From Deroplatys truncata (Eukaryota > Arthropoda > Insecta > Mantodea > Mantidae), in the NCBI GenBank assembly GCA_030765065.1, contig CM060977.1:95931795-95995794 (forward strand): a DNA stretch of 64,000 bases, written 5' to 3'. Below are positions 48,241 to 58,951 of the stretch, one piece after another. How positions within the stretch are numbered: position 1 is the stretch's first letter; every line of letters starts with the position of its first letter. The translations under genes were made by a program, and so were the position numbers. Under the pieces are notes generated by a model. That model did no database searches and was not told the DNA's origin. It saw only the letters and a list, made by a program, of their open reading frames with translations.

Positions 48241-49537
48241 CGAGGGCAAATCAAAAAGTCTTTGCCCCAAATTGTTTCTCCCAAATTACGAATCTAAAAC
48301 AAAAACCAACATATACATTCAAAGTAATGGACTTTTCATGGGCCGAGCGCTGCTGTCAGTGCATTCAAAATGAGGTGTGCTTAACACGTCCACGGCTTAC
48401 GAGCAACGAAGTGTGACCCGCTTTCTATGGAGTAAGGAACGAACACCAATCAAGATCCACAGGGAAATGCAGCCATCATATGGGAAAGGGTATCTTACTT
48501 TGAGAAGTGTGAGATGGTGGTGTTCTGAATTCGAAAATGGTCGTGAAAATCTGCATGACAATGAGCGTGAGGGGAGACCGCGTGTATCGGTGACAGACAA
48601 TATTGCCCGCGTGGATGTGATGGTGAAAGCAGAGCGGCGTGTGCGCATAAAAAACATTGCTCAGGAGCTCGAAATTTCTTTTCGTAGTGCTTTTGACATC
48701 ATTCACGAGTGCTTAGGGTACAGGAAGGTTTCATGTCGATGGACTCCTAAGCAGTTGGATCACGTGATGAAAGGCAAGCGAATGATTGCTTCTTTGAATC
48801 ATCTGCAACGATATGCCGAGGAGGGTGACAATTTCCTGGATCGCATTGTTACTGGTGATGAAACGTGGGTACTGCATTACACGCCGGAATCAAAATAGCA
48901 GAGTATGGTGTGGAAACATTCTCAGTCTCCTGTGAAAAAGAAATTCCGTACAGCGCCATCTGTTCACAAAGTGCTGTTAACGGCATTCTGGGATTGCCGT
49001 GGACCGCTCGTGCTGGATTTCATGCCACGAGGTATCAGCATCAATGCCGACAGATATTGTTCCACACTATCATTTCTGCGGGCTGTGATCAGAAAGAAGC
49101 GCCGCCGGATTCTCGATGTTGACAACGTGATCATCCTCCAGCACAATGCGAGACCACATGTGGTAAACAAGACCGTCGGCAAGCTAAGGAACCTTCACTG
49201 GGAGTTTCTAGAGCATCCACCATACAGCTCGGATCTTGCCCCTAGTGATTTCCATCTTTTCAGTCCACTGAAGAAGTTCCTGGCAGGACAGCGATTTACT
49301 TGCGACGACAAAGTCAAGACAACAGTACGACAGTGGTTCCGTAGTCAGACGGCCGATTTCTACTGCAGCGGCATCACAAAATTAGTGCCTGCGATGGAAC
49401 AAATGTCTGAACCGGCACGGAGACTATCTGGAAAAATAGTGAATGGTACAAGGAATAATATCTACATGTTTAGTTGGCTGTATGTATATTATGTTACCAG
49501 AAAAAAATAGGGGCAAAGACTTTTTGATTTGCCCTTG
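48241..49537 (+). mobile_element. mariner element, nearly intact
   Basis: 1297 bp, TA at 48239-48240 and 49538-49539. The termini CGAGGGCAAATCAAAAAGTC and (reverse) CAAGGGCAAATCAAAAAGTC match at 27 of 28 bases through CTTTGCCCC. The good repeats and near-open transposase mark it as the youngest mariner in the window. It is inserted at the edge of a repeat A copy. Confidence 0.93.
48377..49510 (+). pseudogene. mariner transposase, near-complete but inactive
   Basis: A single frame spans about 377 codons, interrupted by one amber codon at 48896-48898, where the family usually has Arg or Lys (PESK-stop-QSMVWKH). The start is unclear: the frame opens at a GTG at 48377 and the first in-frame ATG is at codon 31. 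Visible are the N-terminal HTH half (IKIHREMQPSYG; VRWWCSEFENGR), the linker GRPRVSV, and IVTGDETW with the first catalytic Asp (codon 161). The second motif reads LQHNARPH where LHDNARPH is expected, so the second Asp is His. The third, LAPSDFHLF, is intact 34 residues later. The stop and the lost Asp both predict no activity. Confidence 0.92.
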
Positions 49538-49594
49538 TATGTTACATGCAACTGTTTCTCGACAAACTGTCATTTAGGATAGGAGTAGTTAACT

Positions 49595-50120
49595 GACGAG
49601 ACACGTATGACTTCGACCCTATGTGATCTTTTTGGCGTACACCTGAGAGGAACGGATGCGGTGAGGGAACCGCAGGTGTCCTATGGTTTGCAGAGCGAGG
49701 CCGGCACAAGTCGACAGAGTCGCGCAGAGTTCCCTTACAGTTCGAGGCTTGACCAGCCGGCCACGGGAGGGTTGCTCGGAGACATCCCTCTAGTGGACCG
49801 GGAAAGCACGACCCTGTAGTGGGGGCTCGACAGGCTTTTCTCCACCAGGGCCGAGAGGAAGTTCCATATCACAAGACTCTTGAGTCATCTTCCCGACACC
49901 GGTCGAACCATAGCCCCGGAGTCAACCTGAAACATAAAAGGGAAATGAAATAACAGAAAATTTTGAAGAGAGGAAATCCGTGGTGTATACACTACTCCAG
50001 TATTCGCCTTTGTCAGTCAGGGAAAATCAGAAAAACGCATTTTCAGAGTGAGCGGAATCCAACACGGGAAGACCCGAATGCGAGCTTCACAGTTACCGCG
50101 GAGCCATCTTGCTCGGGTAC
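49595..50120 (-). mobile_element. SINE-2 copy
   Basis: The minus-strand head near 50118 (CCGAGCAAGATGGCTCCGCGG) is followed by a degraded B-box, the AAGGCGAATACTGGAGTAG central motif and a GC-rich body with CCGGTCCACTAGAGGG. About 525 bp. The plus-strand frame at 49607-49819 lies inside it. Confidence 0.7.
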
Positions 50121-50167
50121 GAGCTATTGTTTATTTTTGTGTACCTTCTATAGCTTACTCTTAAAAA

Positions 50168-51052
50168 GACTTATTACCTTCCCTACTACATATAGTAAGT
50201 AGAGGAATTACTGCATTCCACCAAAAATTCGACATTGATATTTCACCATTGTGAGGCCCCCTGAATAAGAAAAAGCATTTTTAGAAAAAAACAGGTCCAT
50301 GTGTGTGTGTGTGTGTGTGTGTGTCGTGTCGTGTCGTGTGTCTGTGAACATCATAACTCAAAAACGAAAAGGTAGATAAATATCAAGCTTGGTATTTAGT
50401 TCAGTATATTTCAAGGATGCGAACAAAGATTTTCAAGAAAATCTCCCCACCGGAGACTACCCTTTACATGGAACATTTTTCGAAAATTTTGATTTTCTCA
50501 AAAATCGCTGTAACGTTTTTGATTCAAATATCACATATTTAAGATTTTATCATGACAATTAAAATGTATATCTTAAATTTTCTTGCAATGTCTCCAAAAG
50601 TCCTTCTCATTCTGAATGGCTTTAGTATAACTGGTAAACCATATGAGATAGAAAAACGTTTTCTGCATAGAAAACGTAGATCCCGTTAAAACATAAATTC
50701 ATGTTATATAATCTTTTTTTGTTCAGTGAACCATTTCCGAGATATTCCTTGTTATTTGTTTGAATTTTGCAATATTTATGTTTTTATCAAATAGGAATTC
50801 GTTATTCGTTTTTTTTATGTCCTGGTCATACAAAGAGAATGGAATGCTCCACATAGCAACCAACTCTTAAAAAGATTTGAATATCGCTTAAAACTTACCA
50901 TATTCCCGTTGCTCATACAGTAAAATTAGCAGTAAGATGCTTTCTTCATATGTTTATCTCGATTAACATGAAATAAATGTAGAATAAGCGTTTGTAAAAA
51001 TAGTTTGTACAAGAGTAGAGAAAGTCATGTGAATGTTACACATCAGAATTTT
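50168..51052 (+). repeat. repeat A, full copy
   Basis: Begins TTACCTTCCCTACTACATATAG and ends GTAGAGAAAGTCATGTG...CACATCAGAA, about 885 bp. The extra length comes largely from an expanded GT/GTGTC run at 50300-50340. Confidence 0.8.
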
Positions 51053-51079
51053 TTTCTATCCACCTCATGTTATTGGCAT

Positions 51080-51935
51080 AAAGGTTTTTAGGGTTGAATT
51101 AAGGGAATAACCAGTCAAAGTTAAATTTGCTATCTTTATGGCCTTATAAACTGTTTAAACAGAAATTAATATGCTATTATCCAATGCAATATGAAAACAT
51201 AAGGGGAGATTTCACTGGTAAACAGATCCTTATCCTCTCAGATAGCCGGGCTGCATTTAAGGCTCTAAGTAGTCATTAGGTAACGTCAGGATTGGTTTTT
51301 GAACTGCCTAAACATGGTCACAAGCATCGCAAAACAGAATGAAGTCTGGGTGCCGGGTTATAGTAGCATAGAAGGAGATGAAAAAGCTAATGATCTTGCA
51401 AAGCAAGGAGCAGCATCACAATTTAGTTGACTAGAGCCGATGTTCAGTAAGAAGGTTATTTAGATCTGGGCCAAAGTGGAACATCATAAAGCCGGACTTA
51501 AAACTCCAGGAAACGAACACGGTAAACCATTTATTGGAAAACCACGTAAGAAAAGAACTGAACCTTACTTAAATGTAACAGACTTCAGCTGAGAACAATT
51601 ATTGCATTTCTCACAGGACATGCTCCTGTGAAAAAGCATCTTAACACGATGGGAGTGTTTCAAGGTAACTTCGATTGCAGATTGTGCTACAAAGAAACTG
51701 AAACAGCCCAGCATAATGCTCCTGTAAGGCTGTGACTTACAAAATATATATTTAATTTGAAAAAAAAATGGTTTTGGAACCAGAAGAATTTGAGCCCTAT
51801 ATGTCATGAGACTGTATTGTTTGGTAAATCTTGCAGACATAATGAATTGACTTAAAACGATACAGTTAGCACAATAAGCCCAAGGCTGAAGAGCGTCCGG
51901 AGCAATGACGGAAATCTGTATCGAACAAGATAAGA
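51080..51935 (+). mobile_element. LINE fragment with RNase H and C-terminal zinc motif (I-like)
   Basis: In plus-strand translation, with frame changes, the sequence gives ILILSDSRAAFKAL (RNase H active-site motif) and VWVPGYSSIEGDEKANDLAK, the conserved end of LINE-encoded RNase H. It then gives LRTIIAFLTGHAPVKKHLNT and CRLCYKETETAQH, the C-terminal Cys-His motif. RNase H in this position is known from I, LOA and R1-related clades. 5'-truncated and broken. Confidence 0.78.
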
Positions 51936-52156
51936 TACTGAATTGTTTACAAGCTGTAGATGCATGGCTCCTCGGTGTACTGATCTATTCTTATATAATA
52001 ATGCGATTTTTAAGGAATATATCCTGTTTACTTAATTACACAAATGTTTTATTAAAATTTAACAGTAATTAATTTTTAAAGCATTACAAACTAACTCGTT
52101 GAAATCAACTACATGAATAGCACCACCGAGGTGTTGTTCTTATAATATACAAATTT
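51936..52156. other. short unassigned stretch
   Basis: AT-rich; may include LINE 3' tail. Confidence 0.3.
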
Positions 52157-52168
52157 CATTGTTATGAA

Positions 52169-52491
52169 GGCGGCGCCGTGGCCGAGTGGTTAGACCGCTC
52201 GCCTCCCACCGAGGCGGCTCGGGTTCAATCCCAGGGACCTGCATGTGAGATTTGTTGTGGACGAAGCGGCGTCTGGGCGGGTTTTCTCCGGGTTCTCCGG
52301 TTTCCCCCGCTCCATCATCACCTTTCCTTTCATCCATTTTACCAACATTTCGTTTCATCTACTTCCTTCATCCCATACCAGGCATCGGGCTGATCACCCA
52401 TCCTGGATGCTCGGTCTGATCCATGAGTGTCTGCTCCTCGACGGGCCTCTGACCCCAGATATCCGCTTGTAAGTCCTGGGGGGTGAATGCA
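52169..52491 (+). mobile_element. SINE-1, complete, with target duplication
   Basis: Flanked by the 12-bp repeat CATTGTTATGAA (52157-52168; 52492-52503). The 5' head GGCGGCGCCGTGGCCGAGTG (A-box) and CGGGTTCAATCCCAGG (B-box) resembles tRNA-Ser/Leu. The body follows with GGCGGGTTTTCTCCGGG and the 3' end GTAAGTCCTGGGGGG. 323 bp. Perfect flanking repeats suggest a fairly young insertion. It serves as the reference for the other three copies. Confidence 0.92.
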
Positions 52492-52503
52492 CATTGTTAT
52501 GAA

Positions 52504-53479
52504 ATTGTTCCTAAGAAAACATGTCATTTGTATCTGCAAACGTCGTTCAGAGAAAACAGCATTCAAAGTAAAAGTAGAGAAAACATCTCGCATATACTTA
52601 CAAAGTAAAAATGACTTGCTTGGACATACGAAAATAGTACCAATCTTGGAGCAAAGCTGCCCCTTGAAAATGAGCGTGGGCTAAAATGTACTTTTGAGCT
52701 CGGAAGTGTATAGGAGTTATTTTTTCTGTAAAGTGGTGCAGAATTCAGAGTAGAAGTTGGCAGATGGACACAATTTTCAAAAGTATATTCCAAATATACA
52801 TATTGTGCCCACAATAATAATAATGATAAAATAATTATTATAATTTTATATATAGATTTAAAGATGAAATTCCAATTTATAGGACTATTTAAAAACAAAA
52901 AAATGAATTTTTTGTCAACTTTCGGCATTTAGTCTCTCCTTAAGGGAACTTTTTCAAACCAACTCTAATTCTTTATTTATAATACTAGTTGCTTAATCAA
53001 CATTTTTCTGCATATGATTCCTTCACTGCATAAGAAGCTGTATCAATTTATTATACAATTCGCGGTTTGAATTCTCAGAATAGGTACAGTAAGCAAGTTT
53101 TTATTTTAAGTTTTTTAGTGAAAAGTTTTATTTAAAATACTTGCCAAGCTTCATTACGTTATCGGATACAGATGAAAATTGATCGAAGTCCTTAAAAAAG
53201 CCCTTTTTGTTAATAGAGAATGGATAACCTAGTTATATAATCTGTATTTAGTGTCTGTTGTTGATAATTACAAATGCCTTTAAACGAGATTTAAATCTGC
53301 CTGCGTACAAAGCCAGATAGGCTCTTAGAATTTCAAAGATATTTTTCTAGCTTTTCTGTTTTATCTACATTTTTACATGTTCAGAATTTTCCACGCGTTA
53401 CAATTCGGGTTGAATTTCTTTTAAGTTTTGTACAGAAACATCCGAAACTTTTAAGTACAAAACTGTTACGAGACTGAGT
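52504..53479. other. unassigned stretch
   Basis: AT-rich, no gene or repeat recognised. The 121-codon minus-strand frame at 52563-52928 is Ile/Tyr/Leu-rich and without domain. Confidence 0.3.
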
Positions 53480-53690
53480 TTTGGATATCTTCCATTCCTT
53501 TTCCAGAGATGAGATTGCCAGCCTTATGCTTCAGTCCCAAATTGGAGGACTAGGTCTTCTTATCTATAACCCCGGGAGACAAGGTGATCTGGTTGCACTC
53601 CCCCACACTGGTAGCTCGGGAACCTCAGGGTTGCCACTCCCTTTACCCACCTAGCTGGGTTCCTGTGGGAAGAATATCTAATTTAATCAC
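53480..53690. other. GC-rich islet, unassigned
   Basis: About 210 bp of distinctly higher GC with a plus-strand open stretch (LLIYNPGRQGDLVALPHTGS...) that fits no family known to me. The sharp edges suggest a retroposon piece. Confidence 0.3.
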
Positions 53691-54039
53691 TAAAATTAGT
53701 GAAAATTTTTCAGAAGCTTATATCTTCTGACAAACTAGAACATCAATATAAATGTGTTTTCAAAGTTATTTATTAAATATTCGTTAACAAAAATAAATAT
53801 GTATATATTAGTAAAGCTTTAATTTTTTCATCTAAGGCTATATTTTTGTTTACCATTATAATCATCAATTAAACAATAACTTGAAAACTACTGGAGATAT
53901 TCCAATGAAAACGTTTTTTTGGTAATGTTTAATGTGTTACTTGAGGTATAATTTCAGAAACATATACTCCTAAATGTAGTATTAATAAACTTCACCCTTA
54001 AAAACTTTGGAAATTATAGCTAATTGTTTGAAACCATAC
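53691..54039. other. unassigned AT-rich stretch
   Basis: No recognised feature. Confidence 0.3.
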
Positions 54040-54900
54040 ATTTTTACTTTCTCTACATGTACCTAGCAGGTACAGAAGATACCCAAAAATTCGATACCAA
54101 GATTTCATATACATGTTTGGAGGTACCCTGAATCAAATAAAGCATTTTTATAAAAATGTCCGTGCGTATTTGCATGTCTTCGAACAGCATAGCTCAAAAA
54201 CGAAAAGTCGCATAATTACCAAACTTAGTATTGAGGTTCAGTACCTTCCAAAGAAGCAACACAAAGATTTTCAAGAGAATCCCTCGCAATAAACTACTCT
54301 TTACATGGAAACGTTTTCGAAATTTTTTTGGTTTCTAAAAATGATTAACGACTTTGATTAAAATACCACATATTCAAGATATTTACATGAAAAATAAAAT
54401 GTATATATTGAAATGTCTGGTAATATCCTTTGAAGTCCACTTCATTCAGAAGGAATTTTATATAATCTGGTATAACTGGTAAACGTTAAGCGATAGACGA
54501 AAACGCATTTTATAAAGAATGTAGACCTCTATAAAACTCTCAATTTATTTCAAAGACCTTTTTTTAGACCAACCATTTTCGAGGCATCCGTTGTTAATAA
54601 TTCAATTTGTTCAGTACTTCGTTATTGTTTTTAAGCCCCGTCAATTTTCCGTTGTTTCTTACGATGTCATGGAAACGGTATGGAATTTTAAGGCCGGCAT
54701 ATAGCGTCCAGTTCTTAAGCATATGACTATCGCTGTTCCCTTTGTATCCTAACGGAATATGTAATGCTGCTATTTCTGCAAAGGTTTATCTCGATAAGAA
54801 TGAAGTAGATAGAAAAATAAATTTTTGTGAGAATAATTCGTATACCCATAATAAATGATGGGGTTAGGGAAAGTTATGTGAATGTAACATATCAGATTTT
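54040..54900 (+). repeat. repeat A (A2), full copy
   Basis: Runs from TTTTTACTTTCTCTACATG to GAATGTAACATATCAGATTTTT. It has the A2 right half (CTTTGTATCCTAACGGAATATG, TAGCGTCCAGTTCTTAAGC), about 860 bp. A useful full-length example of the second subfamily. Confidence 0.8.
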
Positions 54901-55640
54901 TACCCTAAGATATCTGAAGTTCAAATGTGTTAGGTCATTTTCTTACAACGTTTCCCTTTAAACCTATAGTTGCAACAAAATGCGAATGCTACCCATGTTG
55001 AAAAATATAGTTAGCGAGTATTGGCTGGTCAGTTGAACTCATCAGGTTTGGATTCCGCCAGTAATAGTTTATAGGATTTGTTTCACTCTGGGTAGGACGC
55101 AAACAATTGAGTTGCTGGAACTGCTCCGCTATCATGTTGTCCGATGACTGCTCGACTGTAATAGAAAGCGCCCCGGAGGGCTAGCTTTGTCGTCGCCTCA
55201 TTCGGAAAATCCCCCATGGGGCAACTCCGGTCGATAGACGCACTTCAGGTGGGCTTTCCAAAGTTTGGCTTTGAAAGCCACTGCTCTGCAGTTAATACCA
55301 AACATCCTGTTGGGAATCTCTCTCGATGAAATCAATAAGAAATAAGTTTTTCCACCGACTTTAAAAAGAATGAAATAATTGTAAAAGGAGAAAAGTATAC
55401 AGAACCCCTCTTGTAAATCTACCACTATACTATACCCTCGAAGATGTTGAGATAATATCTCTCAAAAGTGTGTTCTTGTTTTTTTAATTCTAACGGAAAA
55501 TATGTTATGTTTACATTCAAATGAACTTCTATACCCTCTAATTGTTTTTACGAAAATGTATTTCCTTAAGTAATTCATCTTAGTCCTGATAAACCTTTGC
55601 AGAAACACTTAAATTACACATTTCGTCATAGATGAGCTAT
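54901..55640. other. unassigned stretch before the heat-shock-type promoter
   Basis: Contains a GC-richer part (55080-55330) and a 75-codon minus-strand frame (55198-55425, ending PELPHGGFSE) with no recognised domain. A scrap of repeat A (AAACCTTTGCAGAAACAC) lies at about 55585-55630. Confidence 0.35.
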
Positions 55641-55925
55641 GGCCCAGGGTTATCGACATCGGGCAGTAGTATAAACAACGATAAGTGTCGCTCGCCAGCG
55701 TTAACACCGCGCGCGTTATCGGCAGATTTCCAGAAGGTTCTGGTTGTTTCTCCCCACCCCACCCCACCCCACTTCTCCAGTTCTAAAATGTTCTGTGGAA
55801 GATTCCACTGCCTATATAAGCGAGCGTTCTTGCACAGTGTTGCGAACCGTAGCGGAATTTCGCTTCGTGTAGCGAACTTTGTGTCTTCGGGAGACATTGC
55901 GGTGAAAAACGAAAAAGTGGATGAA
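55641..55925 (+). promoter_or_regulatory. heat-shock-type promoter and leader, plus strand
   Basis: A perfect element TTCcaGAAggTTC lies at 55728-55740, an inverted pair GAAgaTTC at 55798-55805 just 7 bp before TATATAAG (55813-55820), and a CCCCACCCC run at 55751-55771. The estimated start is near 55840. The leader after it is GC-richer and rich in GCGAAC-like words up to about 55920, where AT-rich sequence and an (ATT)n run follow. No hsp70 or small-hsp coding region is visible downstream. Overlapping frames (plus 55632-55934, minus 55637-55897) cross the promoter and are not supported as genes. Confidence 0.6.
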
Positions 55926-55963
55926 CATAATTGACTTTTGTAAATTTTATTTTGGAATGTATG

Positions 55964-55965
<2 letters not shown>

Positions 55966-56003
<38 letters not shown>
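55966..56003 (+). repeat. (ATT)n microsatellite
   Basis: About 12 ATT units, 40 bp after the end of the promoter's leader. Confidence 0.9.
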
Positions 56004-56004
<1 letters not shown>

Positions 56005-56008
56005 AATG

Positions 56009-56072
56009 CTATATAAAAAGTTGCAATTGTACTCTACAAAATTAATTTAGTGATTTTAAGTATTGTCAATTA
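56009..56072 (+). repeat. left part of a split minisatellite unit
   Basis: TATAAAAAGTTGCAATTG...AGTATTGTCAATTA corresponds to 58209-58273 (TATAAAAAAGATACAATTA...AGTATTGCCAATTA). The remainder of the unit lies beyond the transposon at 58173-58208. It marks the target into which the transposon inserted. Confidence 0.7.
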
Positions 56073-56074
56073 TA

Positions 56075-58170
56075 CCGAATGAACAAAAAATATGAACTAT
56101 GGCCATAACTTTGAAATTGATCACTAAAGTTAAGAGCTGTATATTTTATTTCCATGGGCGATAGGGATTCTACAAGGAGCATAAAGGACAGGGCCTCAAT
56201 GTGCTCCATGGCGTGATGGGTCAGAATTTTAAATGGAATCACAGTATAAATTTGAGCTATTCTGATATTTCTCAATAAATTAAGAAACTTTTGCTTAAAA
56301 CATTTGTTTTCTAAAATGAAAACTTAAAAATTTATAAGGTACTAAAGTTTTATTTAGCATACCTAATCACACTTATTCTAGGAGTTTGTATTTACGAATA
56401 ACTAGTATTTAAGAACTGTTGCTCTTAAATGTATCTTGATGTTATGCACATAATTTGGCAAAGTACTTTCTTTAAATGTAAAGAGTATGAAAAACAAGCT
56501 TTTTAAGTGGCAATGTATATTTATTATTACATTTTTGGTCTCTGCTCAGAATTCTGTGTATGAATATAAATTTGTATATTTAGAATTGAGAAACAACATT
56601 CTTGTTTTGTTTTATTTAATATGCTGTGCATTTGATTGTTTTATTAATGATTTTGTTAGATAATCACAAGTATTTAGAATTTAATTATTTGTTGGTATCT
56701 TTAATTTCACAAAACTGTTCAAAGTGAGCACCATTCACTCCAAATATTCCCCCAGTCTGTAACGGATATCGACTAATGTCTTTCGCACAGTATTTGAACT
56801 AATCGATGCATCTCGTCTCTGATCTTTTGTTTTAGATCCAATAAATATTTGGTATACTGCGGTACACTTTGGATTTCAGGTAGCTCCACAAATAAAAAAC
56901 TAATGCACAGAGATCTGGAGATCTAGGTGGTCATTCAATAGGTCGTTATCTCCCAGTCCACCTACCAGGAAACAATGCATTCAGGAAATCAGTCGCATAT
57001 CTTCCAAAATGTGCTGGGGCACTATCTTGTTGATACCTCATTTCTTCATTGAACATGTTGTTCTCGTCTGGAAACAACTCTTGTCAAGCTGCAAAATGCT
57101 GTTTTGCAACAGGTGGAGATAAATATCGGAATTTAGGTTTCTCTCTATAAACAATGGTCTATTTATGTAGTTAGCAACCAAATCTGTCCATGCATTAACT
57201 TTTTGTGGATGTTGAGTATTCTGTTGAACCATCCAATGTAGGTTTTCCGGAGACCAATAAGGGCAATTATAACAGTTCATTGTAAAATTAAGATAGGAAA
57301 GGCCTCATTAGAAAATATGACGTGTATTACAAATTCTAATCTTTGGGTTGACAGCTCTATTACAGTTTCATAAAACTTACTTCTTTGTTTGAAATCATCT
57401 TCACTTAACTCCTGCATTGGTGTATATTATATAGATGTTGTTTCACTGATTTAGTTACATTGCAAACAGATCCTTAACTTACATTGTAATCCCTTGCTAG
57501 TTGCCTTATGGATATGTGTGGATCTTCTTGGGCAGATAATTACAAATTAAGGGTACTTTCTGAAGTAGGTCTTCCGGTTGATCTTCCGGATTTAGTGTTA
57601 TTCTTCATTTTTCTCGTCGTCGTAGTGGTTGTACTTGTTTGCAATTTTTGACACTGTGGACTGAGTAAAGTTATTGCTTGTATACAATTCATTAAATAAA
57701 TCGCACGTTTCTTTTTGAGTCCTTTTCCTATCGCCATAACCAACCCTCGTTAATATTTTTCCCTATCAGTGAGATTTGCCATGATAAGTAAAATCCCAAT
57801 GAAGAACGATTTGTTTGAAAATAAACAAATCGTTGTTGTCTAGTTGCCAGACCTTATTGATTCTCAAGCTTGGAGAATAAAGGTGATTAAGTATGTTAAA
57901 TAAAATTTCAATACAGTATAAATTGTCAAGTTTTCATTTTAGAAAGGAAAGCTTTTAACAAAAGTTTCTTAACTTATTAAGAACTATCAGAATATATCAT
58001 TCATACCACGGTTACATTTCAAATTCTGAAGTTCATCCCCTCATCCTATTGGGGACCCCTTATGTGTTCTGGAGTATCCCTACGTTCTATGAGCATTAAA
58101 AAAAGGTCAGCACTTAAATTTATTGGTCCATTTAAAAGTTGTAGCCAATATTGCATACTTTTCTTCACTT
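56075..58170 (-). mobile_element. long-TIR IS630/Tc1-mariner-type transposon
   Basis: 2096 bp with terminal inverted repeats of about 300 bp (56075-56390 and 57874-58170). They are clearly homologous over their length (TCTAAAATGAAAACTT, TCTGATA.TTCT.AATAA shared) but diverged. TA borders both ends (56073-56074; 58171-58172). The flanks together match an undisturbed unit at 58274-58277, which shows the empty target as TATRTA with TA duplicated. Long TIRs are unusual for mariner but known in some Tc1-like groups. A broken transposase lies inside. Confidence 0.85.
56685..57782 (-). pseudogene. IS630/mariner-type transposase pseudogene
   Basis: It opens at an ATG (57782) with MANLTDREKY. After a frame change it gives GKRTQKETCDLFNELY and a helix-turn-helix-like QSTVSKIANKY. 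Later stretches read NPHW-like ENLHWMVQQNTQHPQKVNAW and NLNSDIYLHLLQ, then QQDSAPAHF (second catalytic Asp, near 57020). PPRSPDLC...YLWSYLK (near 56900) ends the core. Where the family has an Asp in PLDFFLW, this copy has Val. The C-terminus GVNGAHFEQF is recognisable. These motifs are those of a large insect transposase group with the QQDGAP.H signature. Several frameshifts and stops make it inactive. Confidence 0.8.
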
Positions 58171-58172
58171 TA

Positions 58173-58325
58173 TAATAATGACGAGTGAGAAAAGTTGTTT
58201 TCGAAAATACTATAAAAAAGATACAATTATGTTCATACAAAAATAATTTAGTAATATTAAGTATTGCCAATTATGTAATAATGATGCGTGAGAGAACAGT
58301 TGCTTTCGGATAACTAGCTGAAATA
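58173..58325 (+). repeat. minisatellite-like tandem duplication, about 105 bp period
   Basis: TAATAATGACGAGTGAGAAA at about 58173 recurs as TAATAATGATGCGTGAGAGA at about 58276. One complete period between them includes the unit also found left of the transposon. The second mariner-type element starts directly after it. Confidence 0.7.
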
Positions 58326-58949
58326 CGAGGGAGGTACACAAAGTAACAGACACTTTGAAATAAGAAAAATTACAAAATAAAAAAAACAAAGTTTATTATA
58401 TACATTTGAAGGGTATAATCTAAAGTATTTTTCTACATAATCGCCATTCAAATCATACCGTAGAACAAGTTTTTCAATACCGTCTCTGAAGAAATCTGCC
58501 GCCTGCGATTTCAACCACTGGTTTACACCGTCATGCAGTTCGGTGTCAGTGTCAAAGCGTTGTGTAGCGAGCCATTTCTTCATCGCTGGGAAGAGGTGGT
58601 AGTTGCTCTGCGCCAAATCCGGGCTGTATGGTGGATAATAGAAACCTCCCATCCAAATGCTCTCGTGTACGTTTGGCCGTGTGTGCACGTGTGTTATAGT
58701 AAAAAATACAACCATCACAAATTTCTATTGGTTTGTAGTATTTTGCTAATCACAGACTGCACCTTACAAGTGGCGAGATTTATCTATTCAGCGAACATTT
58801 TAACATGTCACAGAGAGCAAAGCAAAGGAGGCACAGTCCATGCGCTACCACAACTGAATGCGTACTGAGTGTGGGAACGTTCTGACACCAAGATGGCGGT
58901 TCACTGCCTCGATAGCCCAAAACGTCTGTTACTTTCTGGACGGCCCTCG
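58326..58949 (-). mobile_element. mariner deletion derivative (MITE-like), copy 1
   Basis: 624 bp; TA at 58324-58325 and 58950-58951. The ends CGAGGGAGGTACACAAAGTA and (reverse) CGAGGGCCGTCCAGAAAGTA match at most positions. On the minus strand a transposase C-terminus is readable (YSPDLAQSNYHLF, AMKKWLATQRFDTD, QWLKSQAADFF), preceded by only scraps of the N-terminal half. The same gap occurs in the copy at 62.6 kb. Confidence 0.9.
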
Positions 58950-58951
58950 TA

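Noticed and set aside
52171-52240. tRNA-Ser/Leu gene
   Set aside because: Same family as three other copies, with a SINE body and a 12-bp target duplication; the acceptor stem is absent.
55632-55934. 100-codon plus-strand and 86-codon minus-strand genes
   Set aside because: Both cross the HSE-TATA promoter and show no domain; regulatory sequence explains the composition better.
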